A DNA stretch of 52,646 nucleotides from Acidimicrobiales bacterium. GTDB lineage: Bacteria; Actinomycetota; Acidimicrobiia; Acidimicrobiales; Aldehydirespiratoraceae. Both the position numbers and the translations under genes were made by a program. Location of the stretch: assembly GCA_029263175.1 (NCBI GenBank), contig JAJCXZ010000048.1, positions 1 to 52,646 of the forward strand, read 5' to 3'. This document shows, piece after piece, positions 1 to 9,032 of this stretch. Numbering within the stretch: the stretch's first letter is position 1; each line of letters begins with the position of its first letter. The notes beneath the pieces were generated by a model. It saw only the letters and a program-made list of their open reading frames with translations. It did no database searches and had not been told where the DNA came from.

Positions 1-2
1 CC

Positions 3-677
3 GACTTTGGCTGGCGCAGCGTCGCTCAGGTCACCAGCGACCCGAGCAGCGGGGCCGGTGGGCCACAGTCCGTCAACTTCGCCTACAAGACCGACGAACC
101 GACCTATCGACTCGGCGAGATCGATGCGACACCGGGCGTCATCCGCATCTGGGGTGACATGGACGTCACCTTCGAGGACTCGCCGCTCGGCGACGAGAGC
201 GGATACCGGATCGATGCCTCGATGACCGCCCAGCCGAACTTCATCCCGATCCCTCTCCTCGATGCGCTGTTCAGTGAGGTGCCCGTTGCCCCCGGGGCCC
301 GTCTCACCGATCTCAGCTTCCGCACCCGAACCCGCAGCGAGGACTCCTTCAGCGCCGATGAGGGCCTGCGCTACTGGGACCTCGAGTACACGTGTGACCT
401 GCTGCCCAACTCGGCGAACGCCGCGCAGGAGGTCTACAGCGTCGGCCTCGCCGGCACCGTCTACCAGATGGGCGAAGAGGACTTCTTCGAGCCCGGATTC
501 ATCCGGGTCCGCGATGCGACCGTGAGCGGTGACACCTGGACCCAGCCGGTGATCGTGCTCGACCGCTACCCCGGCGTGATTGCCGTCACCAGCGACCCGG
601 AGACCGGCGAGGTCACCTCGACAGTGCGGATCACGCTGGAACCAAACCGCGAGATCCTGCGACCGCTCCTCGACTGA
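3..677 (+). CDS. Hypothetical protein, 3' part (5' end outside window)
   Basis: The frame is open from the first bases of the window to a TGA at 675-677, giving at least 224 residues; the true start lies upstream. I do not recognise the family. The visible part has no transmembrane segment, is acidic and rich in short beta-prone stretches, and has a single Cys (near the DLEYTCDLLP segment). It ends about 85 nt before a convergent HNH gene, with a strong hairpin between them. The composition would suit a secreted or cell-surface beta-rich protein, but that is a guess. Confidence 0.7.
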   Translation, partial: DFGWRSVAQVTSDPSSGAGGPQSVNFAYKTDEPTYRLGEIDATPGVIRIWGDMDVTFEDSPLGDESGYRIDASMTAQPNFIPIPLLDALFSEVPVAPGARLTDLSFRTRTRSEDSFSADEGLRYWDLEYTCDLLPNSANAAQEVYSVGLAGTVYQMGEEDFFEPGFIRVRDATVSGDTWTQPVIVLDRYPGVIAVTSDPETGEVTSTVRITLEPNREILRPLLD

Positions 678-686
678 GCCGGACCT

Positions 687-743
687 CCCGAACCCCGGAC
701 GCGACGCCGACCCGCGCAGCCGTGGTCGGCTGACGGGTTCGGG
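687..743. terminator. Two-tier hairpin between convergent genes
   Basis: CCCGAACCC (687-695) pairs with GGGTTCGGG (735-743), and inside it GCCGACC (706-712) pairs with GGTCGGC (724-730). It occupies the gap between the unknown plus-strand gene and the minus-strand HNH gene, so a bidirectional terminator is the simple reading. There is no clear U-tract, which is common in high-GC actinobacteria. Confidence 0.5.
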
Positions 744-761
744 CATAGCTGCCTTTGGTGG

Positions 762-2000
762 TCAGGAGAACAGGCCGAGCTCGTCCTTGGGCGGATCGGC
801 AGTGGCTCGATACACCTGACTGTCGTGACGCGTTGGTCTGTCCCGGAATTTAAGCGTCGCAACGCCATATTCCTGAACGAGCTCGAGGTCGTGATCGTGC
901 AATAGGTGGTGATGGTGACTGCACAAAAGCACGAGGTTCGTTATGTCGGTGTCGCCGTGGTGCTCCCAGAACACAACGTGATGCGCCTCACAGCGTGACG
1001 GGTCGGCCCCGCACACCACACAACCTTTGTCTCGCACGATCAGGGCTCGCCATTGTGCGGCGGTGGCAGTACGGACGTCGCGTCCCATCCACAACGGCGC
1101 TCCGTGCCGATCCACGATCATGGGCGCCAAGGCCATGTCGCACATCATGCGATCGAGCACCGAATCCGGAATCGGACCCGACCCGACCAGCTCCGCACGG
1201 GCATCGGCAGTCGGGCCGTGCAAGAACCGGTCGAGCGGGATCTGAATCAGACCCTGGTACTTCGGATGCGGCGCTTTGGTGGCGCCGGCGCCGGGTGTGC
1301 GGCCTGCGCCGCGCTGGACCAAGCCGACCAGGGCATCCCACCGGCGCTGCGCGCTGGTGCGAGACGCCGACGCGTCGGTTCCTCGGCCACCGTCATCGCG
1401 AAACAGTTTGTCGGCCTCTTGCTCGATCAGGCCCCACAATTCCTTGCCTTCATCGGCATCGGTGGTGCCTGACATTCCGAATGACCCATCGTCCTTGCTC
1501 GTGAACGTGCGGAGGTTACGGTTGCGGCGCTGCCGCGCCCGCTCATCGCCATCGTCGTCGAGCCGGTTCTTCTCCGCCCACTCCCGCGCCCGCTTTGCAA
1601 ACATGTCGGCCGGCTGCTTGTCAGCATCGCCGGACAGCGCATCATCGGCCTTCTCTGCATCCCCCACGGTGGCGGCGGCATCCGCAGCGGCGTCGGCGTG
1701 TTCTTCGGAAATGTCGCCATCGGCGAGCTTCTTGCGGGTTTTGGGCATCGAGGCCAACTTCTTGGCCGTCTTCGATGACTGCTTCGCCTTACGAGCCGAC
1801 GCCTTCGCCTTCGTGCGTGCCACCCCAGACGAGTCCAACCCTCCGTCGTCAAGGCGATCAATGGCCGACAGTGCATCCAGCCGACGCGCCGCCACCGCCG
1901 ATTCGAGCGATGACAGCTCGACCACCAGCAACTCCAAGCCGGGACGCGACAGGCCCTCCGTCACCACCTTCCCCAACTCGCCTCTCGCCGTCTCGAACAT
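762..2000 (-). CDS. HNH endonuclease, DUF222 (13E12-repeat type)
   Basis: 412 residues from an ATG at 2000. The C-terminal HNH nuclease module (about residues 320-370) shows CVVC (327-330), the EAHH pair (339-341), a D-T-D-ITNLVLLC stretch and a run of histidines (362-364), as expected for a zinc-bound HNH fold. The N-terminal two thirds resembles the DUF222 region, with a Lys/Ala-rich, probably helical segment (about 60-115). Such proteins are abundant and repeated in actinobacteria; most have no proven role, but DNA cleavage or repair is likely. A near-perfect LexA-type SOS box sits 12-31 nt upstream of the start codon, so DNA-damage control is likely. The gene is divergent from the DUF1800/DUF1501 pair. 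Confidence 0.88.
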   Translation of the reverse strand: MFETARGELGKVVTEGLSRPGLELLVVELSSLESAVAARRLDALSAIDRLDDGGLDSSGVARTKAKASARKAKQSSKTAKKLASMPKTRKKLADGDISEEHADAAADAAATVGDAEKADDALSGDADKQPADMFAKRAREWAEKNRLDDDGDERARQRRNRNLRTFTSKDDGSFGMSGTTDADEGKELWGLIEQEADKLFRDDGGRGTDASASRTSAQRRWDALVGLVQRGAGRTPGAGATKAPHPKYQGLIQIPLDRFLHGPTADARAELVGSGPIPDSVLDRMMCDMALAPMIVDRHGAPLWMGRDVRTATAAQWRALIVRDKGCVVCGADPSRCEAHHVVFWEHHGDTDITNLVLLCSHHHHLLHDHDLELVQEYGVATLKFRDRPTRHDSQVYRATADPPKDELGLFS

Positions 2001-2011
2001 GATTCGACCTT

Positions 2012-2031
2012 ACACGAACACATGTTCGTGT
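2012..2031. promoter_or_regulatory. LexA/SOS box
   Basis: The inverted repeat has 9-bp arms ACACGAACA/TGTTCGTGT around a 2-nt centre. Its core CGAACACATGTTCG (2015-2028) matches the actinobacterial/mycobacterial SOS consensus CGAAC-N4-GTTCG exactly. It lies immediately upstream of the minus-strand HNH/DUF222 gene and about 90 nt from the divergent DUF1800 gene; proximity favours the HNH gene as target. Confidence 0.8.
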
Positions 2032-2121
2032 GCAACAGAATTTCTAGGTCATTCGACCCAGTTTCGGCCCAGGCCAAAAAACCTGCTTGAGTCCCGGCCT
2101 GTCTGGGCCGAATGACTCACC

Positions 2122-3417
2122 ATGACGCTGACCGCAGATGACGCGCGCCACCTCATGCGACGAGCTGGATACGGCGCGCTCGACGCCGACGTCCAGGCCC
2201 TCACCGGGTTGACCCGGGCGGCCGCCGTCGACCGGGTGATGAACCTGAACAACCGGATCGACGGTACCCAGGTGCCCGCGGTGACCACGAGCTGGTCCGA
2301 GCGCCGAGGTCTCGCCCACTGGTGGGTCGAGCAGATGACCTCGTCGCCGGCACCGATTTCGGAGCGATTGATCTACTTCTGGCACTCGCACTTCGCCTGC
2401 AGCTCGGATCGTGTCCGCGATCCGCGCAACATGAAGGACCAGCACTACTTCTTCCGGCAGTACGGACTCGGTGGTTTCCATGCCCTGTTGACGAAGACCG
2501 CTTTCGGGCCGGCGATGCTGATCGACCTCGACAACGCGTCGAATGTGGCTGGAGACGAGCAGGAGAACTTCGCTCGCGAACTCCTCGAGCTCTACACGAT
2601 CGGCAACGGCCGATTCACCGAGGACGAGGTCATCGCGGTGGCGCGTGCCTGGACCGGCCACAACATCGAGGACCGCAGCAAGCCCCCGGTCTACGCCTTC
2701 TACGCCGATCGTCACGACAAGCACGACAAGACCCTGTTCGGCATCACGAAGAAGTGGGACGCGATCGACACGATCGACGAACTCGTCAACGGTGTCCGTC
2801 GATCGTGGACCGCTGACTTTCTCGCCTGGAAGCTCTGGCGCGAGTTCGGAGATCCGTCGTGGTGGACCGAGGACCTGATCACCGATCTTGCCAACGTGAT
2901 GATGGGGTCCGACATGTCGGCCGTCGAGGTCGTGCGGGCGATCTTCATGCGCGACGAGTTCTGGGCTCCGGAGCGACGGTTCGCCACCGTGAAACAACCA
3001 CTGGCGTGGATCGTCGAACTCCAGAAGCGGACCGGTCTACGGCTGAGCGAGTCCCAGCTCGATTCGCGCTGCAGTGTCCTCGGCCAGCAACTGTTCCTTC
3101 CCCCTTCGGTGGCCGGATGGGGACACAACGGCGCCTGGCTGTCGGCTGCATCACTTCTGGCCCGCGCCAGAGTGGCAAGGGACTTCGCCTCAGGTGTCCG
3201 CGACTCCGGAGCCTTCAACGGGATCGCCGATCAGACGCCATCGAACGCCGCCACCCGGGTCCTCGACTTCTTCGGTGTTCCCGACGCATCCGCCAGTACA
3301 CGAACTGTGGTGGAGAACTGGCACATCGCGCTCGCCGAGGAAACCAGTTCTGACAGTTGGTTCGAACGCGAGGCCTTCCGCGTCGGTGCCCTTCTCCCCG
3401 AGGTGAATCTCGCATGA
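2122..3417 (+). CDS. DUF1800 family protein
   Basis: 431 residues from ATG 2122. The start (AD-DARHLMRRAGYGA), the central FWHSHFA segment and the ENFARELLELYTIG-N-FTEDEV stretch are hallmarks of the DUF1800 family. Members are almost always encoded next to a DUF1501 protein, as here: the stop overlaps the next start as ATGA (3414-3417). The biochemical role is unknown; the pair is thought to act at or outside the cell envelope. No signal peptide is visible on this protein, whereas its partner has a Tat signal, so co-export or peripheral association is possible (inference). Confidence 0.9.
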   Translation: MTLTADDARHLMRRAGYGALDADVQALTGLTRAAAVDRVMNLNNRIDGTQVPAVTTSWSERRGLAHWWVEQMTSSPAPISERLIYFWHSHFACSSDRVRDPRNMKDQHYFFRQYGLGGFHALLTKTAFGPAMLIDLDNASNVAGDEQENFARELLELYTIGNGRFTEDEVIAVARAWTGHNIEDRSKPPVYAFYADRHDKHDKTLFGITKKWDAIDTIDELVNGVRRSWTADFLAWKLWREFGDPSWWTEDLITDLANVMMGSDMSAVEVVRAIFMRDEFWAPERRFATVKQPLAWIVELQKRTGLRLSESQLDSRCSVLGQQLFLPPSVAGWGHNGAWLSAASLLARARVARDFASGVRDSGAFNGIADQTPSNAATRVLDFFGVPDASASTRTVVENWHIALAEETSSDSWFEREAFRVGALLPEVNLA

Positions 3418-5204
3418 CCCGATCAGCCGTCCTCCCCGCAGGCACCCCGCTCCCTTCGTCGCTCCGGGTCACCCGCCGCGGGTTTCTCGGCAGCGCGGGT
3501 GCTGCCGGGCTTGCCACCACACTTCCACTATCGGTGCTTGCCGATGCTGCCGGCGCGGCGCCACCGGACGCCGATCAGGGAGTGCTGCTCGTTGTCTTCC
3601 TTCGCGGCGGCAACGACAGCCTCAATACGTTCGGTCCATTCGACAACGGGACCTACCAGGATCAGCGCCAAGGTCTCGCCGTGCAGCCGAGTCAGGGACT
3701 CTCCGCCGGCGGAGGTCATTGGTGGCACCCCTCGCTCAGCTATGTCCGACAGCGTTGGCAACAAGGTGACGTCGCCGTGCTGCCGGGCGTCGGCGAACCG
3801 GACAACGACCACTCACACTTCTCGTCGACCACCACATGGATGAGCGGCCGCCCCCTGGGCGAGAACCGGTCGACGGGTTGGCTCGGCCGATGGCTCGACA
3901 CTCAAGGCGATGATGTCCTGGGGGCAAGTGTCGACGGTGGCACCGCGAAGCAGATCAAGGGAATCGAACCCCGTGTCATCGGCGTCAGTCGGAGCTCGGG
4001 AAACCTTCTCCCGAGCGGCTCACGGGAGCAAGCGGGCAACACCTCACTCTGGCGCCACAACCACGGCGCCCTCAACGACATGGGCAACCAGTACGGCGAT
4101 GCCCTGCGAGTGGCCGCCGAGTTCTCCGGCAAGCAGCGGCCGCTGTATGCCGAAGGTGTCCTTCGAAGCTCGGACCGGTTCGCCGCGGATCTCGAACGAG
4201 CCGCCGATCTGCTCAACCTGGGCCTCGGCGTCCGCGTGATCTCGGCGACGCTCGGCGGGTTCGACACCCACTCAGACCAGGCTGATCGTCACGCAGAGAA
4301 GCTCCTCTCCCTCGATCTGGGCATTCGAGGATTCTTCGACACTCTGCTCCCGGCTCTCCACGGCCAGACCACTGTGCTCGTGGTCTCGGAGTTCGGGCGG
4401 CGAGTGCGGCGCAACAACTCGCTCGGCACCGATCACGGTTCCGCCGGCATGGCGATGGCAATCGGACAACGGGTGAAGGGCGGGCTCAAAGGGGCGTACC
4501 CATCGCTCAGCGACCTCACCCGCCGCGGTGACCTGAAGTTCAACACCGACTTCCGGAGCCTCTACACGACCGTCGCGCAGCGCTGGCTGGCGACCGACGG
4601 CGCAACGCTGCTCGGTTCCTCGCACGATGAACTCGACCTCTTCGTCGGTGGGCCCGCCGGCACCGGCGTGGCCGGGTTCCTCGATGTCGATGGCTCGAAG
4701 TTCTACGCCGGCGCCTTGCGGTGGGCTGCTGCCACCGGCGTGGTCACCGGGTCGACGCCAACCACGTTCGAGCCGGGCCGCAACATGACACGCGGCGAGT
4801 TCGCGACCGTGATGTGGCGCGCCGCAGGGTCGCCAAGCCCCGGCCGCGGTTCCGACTTCCATGATGTACCGGCCAACGCCTACTACGCCGATGCCGTCGC
4901 CTGGATGGTCGAGCAAGGAATCACAACCGGCACCAGCCGGACCGAGTTCTCGCCTGGTCGCTCGCTCACTCGTGGCGAGGTCGCCACTCTGCTCTGGCGG
5001 TCCCGTGGACGACCGGCTCGCGCCACCGCGCAGCAGTTCGATGATGTCCCCGGCGGCCGATTCTACTCTGACGCCGTGCGTTGGATGGCGGCTGATGGGA
5101 TCACCACCGGCACCAGCCCGACACGCTTCTCGCCCCACGACCCGGTCGACCGAGCACAGGCCGTGACGTTCCTGTGGCGCGACGCAGGCGAACCGACGGT
5201 CTGA
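3414..5204 (+). CDS. Tat-exported DUF1501 protein with three SLH-like repeats
   Basis: 596 residues from ATG 3414, chosen because it overlaps the preceding stop as ATGA; an in-frame upstream codon at 3357 would only add a tail ahead of the signal peptide. A twin-arginine motif (TRRGFLG, residues 20-26) and hydrophobic stretch indicate Tat export. The DUF1501 body follows, with its typical VVFLRGGNDSLN start, a central DNDHSHFSSTTTWMSG stretch and the GGFDTHSDQ and VVSEFGRR motifs near residues 280-345. From about residue 424 there are three repeats of 55-58 residues (F.DV...YADAVAWMVEQGITTGTS..FSP), an S-layer-homology-like module that should hold the protein at the cell surface. DUF1501 belongs to the sulfatase/alkaline phosphatase-like superfamily, but its reaction is unknown. 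Confidence 0.9.
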   Translation: MTRSAVLPAGTPLPSSLRVTRRGFLGSAGAAGLATTLPLSVLADAAGAAPPDADQGVLLVVFLRGGNDSLNTFGPFDNGTYQDQRQGLAVQPSQGLSAGGGHWWHPSLSYVRQRWQQGDVAVLPGVGEPDNDHSHFSSTTTWMSGRPLGENRSTGWLGRWLDTQGDDVLGASVDGGTAKQIKGIEPRVIGVSRSSGNLLPSGSREQAGNTSLWRHNHGALNDMGNQYGDALRVAAEFSGKQRPLYAEGVLRSSDRFAADLERAADLLNLGLGVRVISATLGGFDTHSDQADRHAEKLLSLDLGIRGFFDTLLPALHGQTTVLVVSEFGRRVRRNNSLGTDHGSAGMAMAIGQRVKGGLKGAYPSLSDLTRRGDLKFNTDFRSLYTTVAQRWLATDGATLLGSSHDELDLFVGGPAGTGVAGFLDVDGSKFYAGALRWAAATGVVTGSTPTTFEPGRNMTRGEFATVMWRAAGSPSPGRGSDFHDVPANAYYADAVAWMVEQGITTGTSRTEFSPGRSLTRGEVATLLWRSRGRPARATAQQFDDVPGGRFYSDAVRWMAADGITTGTSPTRFSPHDPVDRAQAVTFLWRDAGEPTV

Positions 5205-5213
5205 CTCGATACG

Positions 5214-6188
5214 TCAGTCCGTTGCGTCGAGGCGGCTTCCACCTTCGGTGAGGTTGATGTCCCACAACACCTTGTCGAGCGCATCACTCGCCGCGATCGC
5301 GGAATAGCGCAGCGGACTCTCCGGGGTGACCGTTGATGCCATCGGCGTCAACACGGTCCAGGGCGTCGGGTGGGCGAATTGGACGACCGAGTAGCGGTCA
5401 CCCTGTTGCCCCTCGCCGGATACGACTCGATGGATGCCCGATGAGATGACACCGTTGCTGAGGCGTTCGAGCATGAGGCCGGTGTTGATGATCGCCCGGT
5501 TCTCCGGTGGCGAAGCGGCGATCCAACCCTCGTCGGTCTTGACCTGAAGGCCCGCAGCGGTGGCTCGGGGCAGCGCGGTGATGAGGTTGATGTCCGCGTG
5601 TTCGCCGGCCCAGACGTGTTGTTCGCCCGGCGCCTGTTCCATGGCCGGATAGTGGATCGCCCGCGTGAGGGTGGCGCCGTCGACCAGCATCTCGTCGAAG
5701 AACGTCTCGTGAGCACCAAGACCTTCGGCGATGATCCGCAGCACGCGTGACTGAAGGTTCGCCACCCGCTCGTGGAAATGCAGCAGGAGATCATGAACAC
5801 CGGGCAGGTCGGCCTCGGGCAGAGCCGGCGGGCCGTAGCGATGCGGATACCTGTCGCGCAGCGGGTGCCCCTGACCGAGCGGCATGCCCCAGTTGAGCAT
5901 CTCTTTCCAGTCGGGGACGTCGGCGATCGCCGCGGTCTCGACCAGCAGGCCCGTGTATCCGGTCTGCCCGTGGGAGCCCGCAACGATGTAGGTGTCCTTC
6001 TTGTCCTGCGGAAGGGTGAAGAACGCTTCGAGCTGGCTGTACACCTCGTCGATCATGTCGATTTCCATGTCGTGCTCGACGTAGACGAAACCGGTCACGA
6101 GGCTCCGACTCACGCCGTCGACGACAGCCCGTCGTTCGGACGCTGATCCGTTCTCGAATGCCAGCAGGTCGACATCAAGTATCTCCAT
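5214..6188 (-). CDS. 2-oxoglutarate/Fe(II) oxygenase, isopenicillin-N-synthase-like
   Basis: 324 residues from ATG 6188; an in-frame TTG two codons upstream is less likely. The N-terminal DIOX_N region includes GFVYVEHD and the LEAFFTLPQDKK segment. The C-terminal jelly-roll has the Fe(II) triad H197-x-D199...H253 and the RYS co-substrate motif (265-267), all intact, so the enzyme should be active. Substrate cannot be read from sequence; this family includes ethylene-forming, flavone and beta-lactam enzymes and many unassigned bacterial oxygenases. It lies convergent to and 9 nt from the DUF1501 gene, with no biosynthetic neighbours to give a pathway. Confidence 0.85.
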   Translation of the reverse strand: MEILDVDLLAFENGSASERRAVVDGVSRSLVTGFVYVEHDMEIDMIDEVYSQLEAFFTLPQDKKDTYIVAGSHGQTGYTGLLVETAAIADVPDWKEMLNWGMPLGQGHPLRDRYPHRYGPPALPEADLPGVHDLLLHFHERVANLQSRVLRIIAEGLGAHETFFDEMLVDGATLTRAIHYPAMEQAPGEQHVWAGEHADINLITALPRATAAGLQVKTDEGWIAASPPENRAIINTGLMLERLSNGVISSGIHRVVSGEGQQGDRYSVVQFAHPTPWTVLTPMASTVTPESPLRYSAIAASDALDKVLWDINLTEGGSRLDATD

Positions 6189-6253
6189 GCGCAAACGCTA
6201 GCGCCCCGGCCCCCGGTGCTGCGGGCCGAACGCCTCGTGCTCGTCTTCGCGAC

Positions 6254-6262
6254 TTATCCACA
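6254..6262 (+). promoter_or_regulatory. Consensus DnaA box (TTATCCACA)
   Basis: A perfect 9-mer TTATCCACA lies about 140 nt upstream of the predicted nrdA promoter, in the 366-bp gap between the oxygenase and nrdA. DnaA boxes control nrdAB in Escherichia coli, so a link between replication initiation and dNTP supply is plausible. A single 9-mer can also occur by chance. Confidence 0.5.
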
Positions 6263-6403
6263 GGACGGCGTTCAAATTACAATGAATGCGAAAGTCGCGT
6301 TTCGACGCCGTGCGTGACTGCGTCAGCACGACCACGCTCTGCGCGAATCTGGCTGCGACTTCCTTGTATTTCTGGGGATTTCCCGGATTGTTTCGATGAC
6401 CCC

Positions 6404-6433
6404 TTGACGTCCATGTAATTACGCGGCTGTAAT
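6404..6433 (+). promoter_or_regulatory. Predicted sigma-70-type promoter for nrdAB
   Basis: TTGACG (6404-6409), an 18-bp spacer and TGTAAT (6428-6433) form a good housekeeping-type promoter on the strand of nrdA. The octamer TGTAATTA (6414-6421) also precedes TGTAATTG (6428-6435), a 14-bp direct repeat. I could not find a pair of NrdR-type palindromes with confidence. Confidence 0.5.
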
Positions 6434-6440
6434 TGCAAGT

Positions 6441-6456
6441 CCCTCCTCTCGGAGGG
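6441..6456 (+). promoter_or_regulatory. Leader hairpin upstream of nrdA
   Basis: CCCTCC (6441-6446) pairs with GGAGGG (6451-6456) over a TCTC tetraloop, just downstream of the predicted promoter and about 100 nt before nrdA. It would be near the 5' end of the transcript; stability or attenuation roles are possible. The rest of the leader (6457-6554) shows no recognised riboswitch. Confidence 0.3.
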
Positions 6457-6554
6457 CGAATGACAACGGTGAAGTCGAGTGCTGTTGTCGTGGGTTCCGG
6501 TCTGGTTGGCCGGGATGTTTCGGGTGGGCTCGACGCGGATGAGGGGCGCCCCAC

Positions 6555-9032
6555 ATGGCGATCATTGAGGATCGACTGACAGCAGTCGACAACACGGCAA
6601 CCGCGGTCGAAGCCGCGACGAGTATGCGGGTGCGAAAGCGCAACGGCAGTCTCGAACCGGTCGACGTCAACAAGATCGTCAACGCGGTTGCCCGTGCCAC
6701 CGAAGGGCTGATGGGTGTCGACCCGATGGTCGTGTCCACCCGCACCATTGCGGCGCTCGCTGATGGCGCAACGACACAAGAGCTCGACGAGCTGTCGATC
6801 CGCACCGCGGCGGGCCTCATCGTGGAGGAGCCCAGCTACTCCAAGCTCGCTGCTCGCATGCTGTCGACCTACATCGACAAGGAAGTTCGCAATCAGAACG
6901 CTCCGTGGTTCTCGGAGTCGGTGGCGCTCGGCCACCAGATCGGTCTGATCGGTGACGAAGTCCTCGAGTTCGTCAACGCCAACGCACCCACGCTCAACGC
7001 CGCCATCAACTCCCAGCGCGACAAGAACTTCGAGTTCTTCGGCCTGCGCACCGTCTACGACCGATACCTGCTGCGTCACCCCGAGACCCGCCAGGTCATC
7101 GAGACTCCCCAGTACTTCTTCCTCCGTGTTGCCTGTGGCCTTTCCACCAACGCCGAGGAAGCCATCAAGTTCTACGACCTCATGTCGTCGTTGGCCTATC
7201 TGCCATCGTCGCCGACGCTCTTCAACTCGGGCACGACCCACCCACAGATGTCGAGCTGCTACCTGCTCGACTCCCCCGAGGACTCCCTCGAGGGCATCTA
7301 CAAGCGTTATACCGACATCGCCCGTCTTTCGAAGTTCGCCGGCGGCATCGGCGTCGCCTGGCACCGAATTCGTTCGAAGAACAGCCTGATCGTCGGCACC
7401 AACGGCCTGTCCAACGGCATCGTTCCGTGGCTCAAGACCCTCGATGCTTCTGTTGCGGCCGTCAACCAGGGTGGCCGCCGCAAGGGTGCAGCCTGCGTCT
7501 ATCTCGAGTCATGGCACGCCGACATCGAGCAGTTCCTCGAGCTGAAAGACAACACCGGCGATCACGCCCGCCGCACCCACAACATCAACCTCGCCAACTG
7601 GATCCCCGACATGTTCATGGAGCGCGTCGAGAAGGACTGGCAGTGGAGCCTCTTCGACCCGAAGAGGGTCCCTGCACTCATCGACACCTACGGCGACGAG
7701 TTCCGTGCCATCTACGAGCAGGCCGAGGCCGACGGGATCTACGAGAAGCAGGTCCCTGCCCGGCAGCTCTACCAGCGCATGATGAAGTCGCTGGCCGAGA
7801 CCGGCAATGGTTGGATGACCTTCAAGGATCCGTCCAACACGAAGTGCAACCAGACCGGCCCCGGTGCCGCTGGCGACAACAAGAACGACCGCGATCGGGT
7901 CGTGCACCTCTCCAACCTGTGCACCGAGATCCTCGAGGTCACCAGCCAGAGCGAAACCGCCGTGTGCAACCTCGGCTCGGTCAACCTCGGTGAGTTCGTC
8001 GAGACCTCCGAAGGTGTCACCGCCGTCGACTTCATCAAGCTCGGTGAGGTCGTCCGGCATGTGGTGCCCTTCCTCGACCGAGTGATCGACATCAACTACT
8101 ACCCCACCGACGAAGCGGCTGTCTCCAACGACCGCTGGCGTCCCGTGGGCCTTGGTCTGATGGGTCTGCAGGACGTCTTCTTCAAGCTCGGCGTTCCGTT
8201 CGACTCCCCCGTCGCTCGCGACGTCAGCCGTCGTATCTCCGAGGAGATCTATTTCAACGCCCTGTGGGCCTCCACCGAGCTGGCCGAGGCCAACGGTCCC
8301 CACGCCGCCTTCAAGGAGACCCGTGCTGCGGCCGGCGACCTCCAGTTCGACCTGTGGGGGGTGGAGCCGAGCGACGCTGAGCGTTGGGCTCCGCTGCGCG
8401 AGCGAATCGAGAAGCACGGCCTGCGCAACTCCCTCATGATCGCCATCGCTCCCACCGCCACGATCGCTTCGATCGCCGGTTGCTACGAGTGCATCGAGCC
8501 GCAGGTGTCCAACCTGTTCAAGCGCGAGACCCTGTCGGGTGAGTTCATGCAGATCAACCGCTACCTGGTGAAGGAACTCCAGAGCCGGGGGCTGTGGGAC
8601 GCACAGATGATCGCCGACGTGAAGAAGTCGGAGGGTTCGATCCAGGACCTCGATCGCATCCCCGACGACATCAAGGCCATCTACCGCACCGCCTGGGAAG
8701 TTCCGATGAAATGCCTGATCGAGATGGCCGCCGATCGCGGCGCCTTCATCGATCAGAGCCAGTCGCTCAACCTCTTCATGGAGTCGCCCACCATCGGCAA
8801 GCTCTCGTCGATGTACATGTACGCATGGAAGGCCGGTCTGAAGACCACGTACTACCTGCGCAGCCGTCCGGCCACCCGCATCAACAAGACCACGTCGAGC
8901 AACGACCCGACCACCTCAGGCCCTGCGCCTGACGGTCCCGGCGGTGGCGGACAACCCAAGCCGACATTCACCGACGAAGAGGCCCTGGCTTGCTCGTTGG
9001 AAAACCCTGAGCATTGCGAAGCGTGCGACTGA
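6555..9032 (+). CDS. nrdA: Ribonucleoside-diphosphate reductase, alpha subunit
   Basis: 825 residues from ATG 6555. The protein reduces ribonucleoside diphosphates to deoxyribonucleotides together with the next gene product. An N-terminal ATP-cone (about 24-110, beginning MRVRKRNGSLEPVDV) is the allosteric activity site. The catalytic barrel has the active-site cysteines C235 (MSSCYLLD) and C471 (AVCNLGSVNL), and the N-L-C-T-E motif (454-458), where C456 is the thiyl radical site and N454/E458 assist. PTATIAS-I-AGCYE-C-IEP follows near residues 635-655. A C-terminal CEAC (821-824) is the swinging redox pair that is re-reduced by thioredoxin or glutaredoxin. All key residues are present. The stop overlaps nrdB by one base (TGATG). 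Confidence 0.97.
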   Translation: MAIIEDRLTAVDNTATAVEAATSMRVRKRNGSLEPVDVNKIVNAVARATEGLMGVDPMVVSTRTIAALADGATTQELDELSIRTAAGLIVEEPSYSKLAARMLSTYIDKEVRNQNAPWFSESVALGHQIGLIGDEVLEFVNANAPTLNAAINSQRDKNFEFFGLRTVYDRYLLRHPETRQVIETPQYFFLRVACGLSTNAEEAIKFYDLMSSLAYLPSSPTLFNSGTTHPQMSSCYLLDSPEDSLEGIYKRYTDIARLSKFAGGIGVAWHRIRSKNSLIVGTNGLSNGIVPWLKTLDASVAAVNQGGRRKGAACVYLESWHADIEQFLELKDNTGDHARRTHNINLANWIPDMFMERVEKDWQWSLFDPKRVPALIDTYGDEFRAIYEQAEADGIYEKQVPARQLYQRMMKSLAETGNGWMTFKDPSNTKCNQTGPGAAGDNKNDRDRVVHLSNLCTEILEVTSQSETAVCNLGSVNLGEFVETSEGVTAVDFIKLGEVVRHVVPFLDRVIDINYYPTDEAAVSNDRWRPVGLGLMGLQDVFFKLGVPFDSPVARDVSRRISEEIYFNALWASTELAEANGPHAAFKETRAAAGDLQFDLWGVEPSDAERWAPLRERIEKHGLRNSLMIAIAPTATIASIAGCYECIEPQVSNLFKRETLSGEFMQINRYLVKELQSRGLWDAQMIADVKKSEGSIQDLDRIPDDIKAIYRTAWEVPMKCLIEMAADRGAFIDQSQSLNLFMESPTIGKLSSMYMYAWKAGLKTTYYLRSRPATRINKTTSSNDPTTSGPAPDGPGGGGQPKPTFTDEEALACSLENPEHCEACD

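Noticed and set aside
1993-2007. Second SOS-like site TCGAACATGATTCGA over the HNH start codon
   Set aside because: The half-sites are one base short of the CGAAC-N4-GTTCG spacing and the second lacks the G, so LexA binding is unlikely.
6198-7364. 388-residue open frame on the minus strand over the nrdA start
   Set aside because: It is antisense to clearly conserved nrdA coding sequence, has a low-complexity composition and matches nothing; a high-GC shadow.
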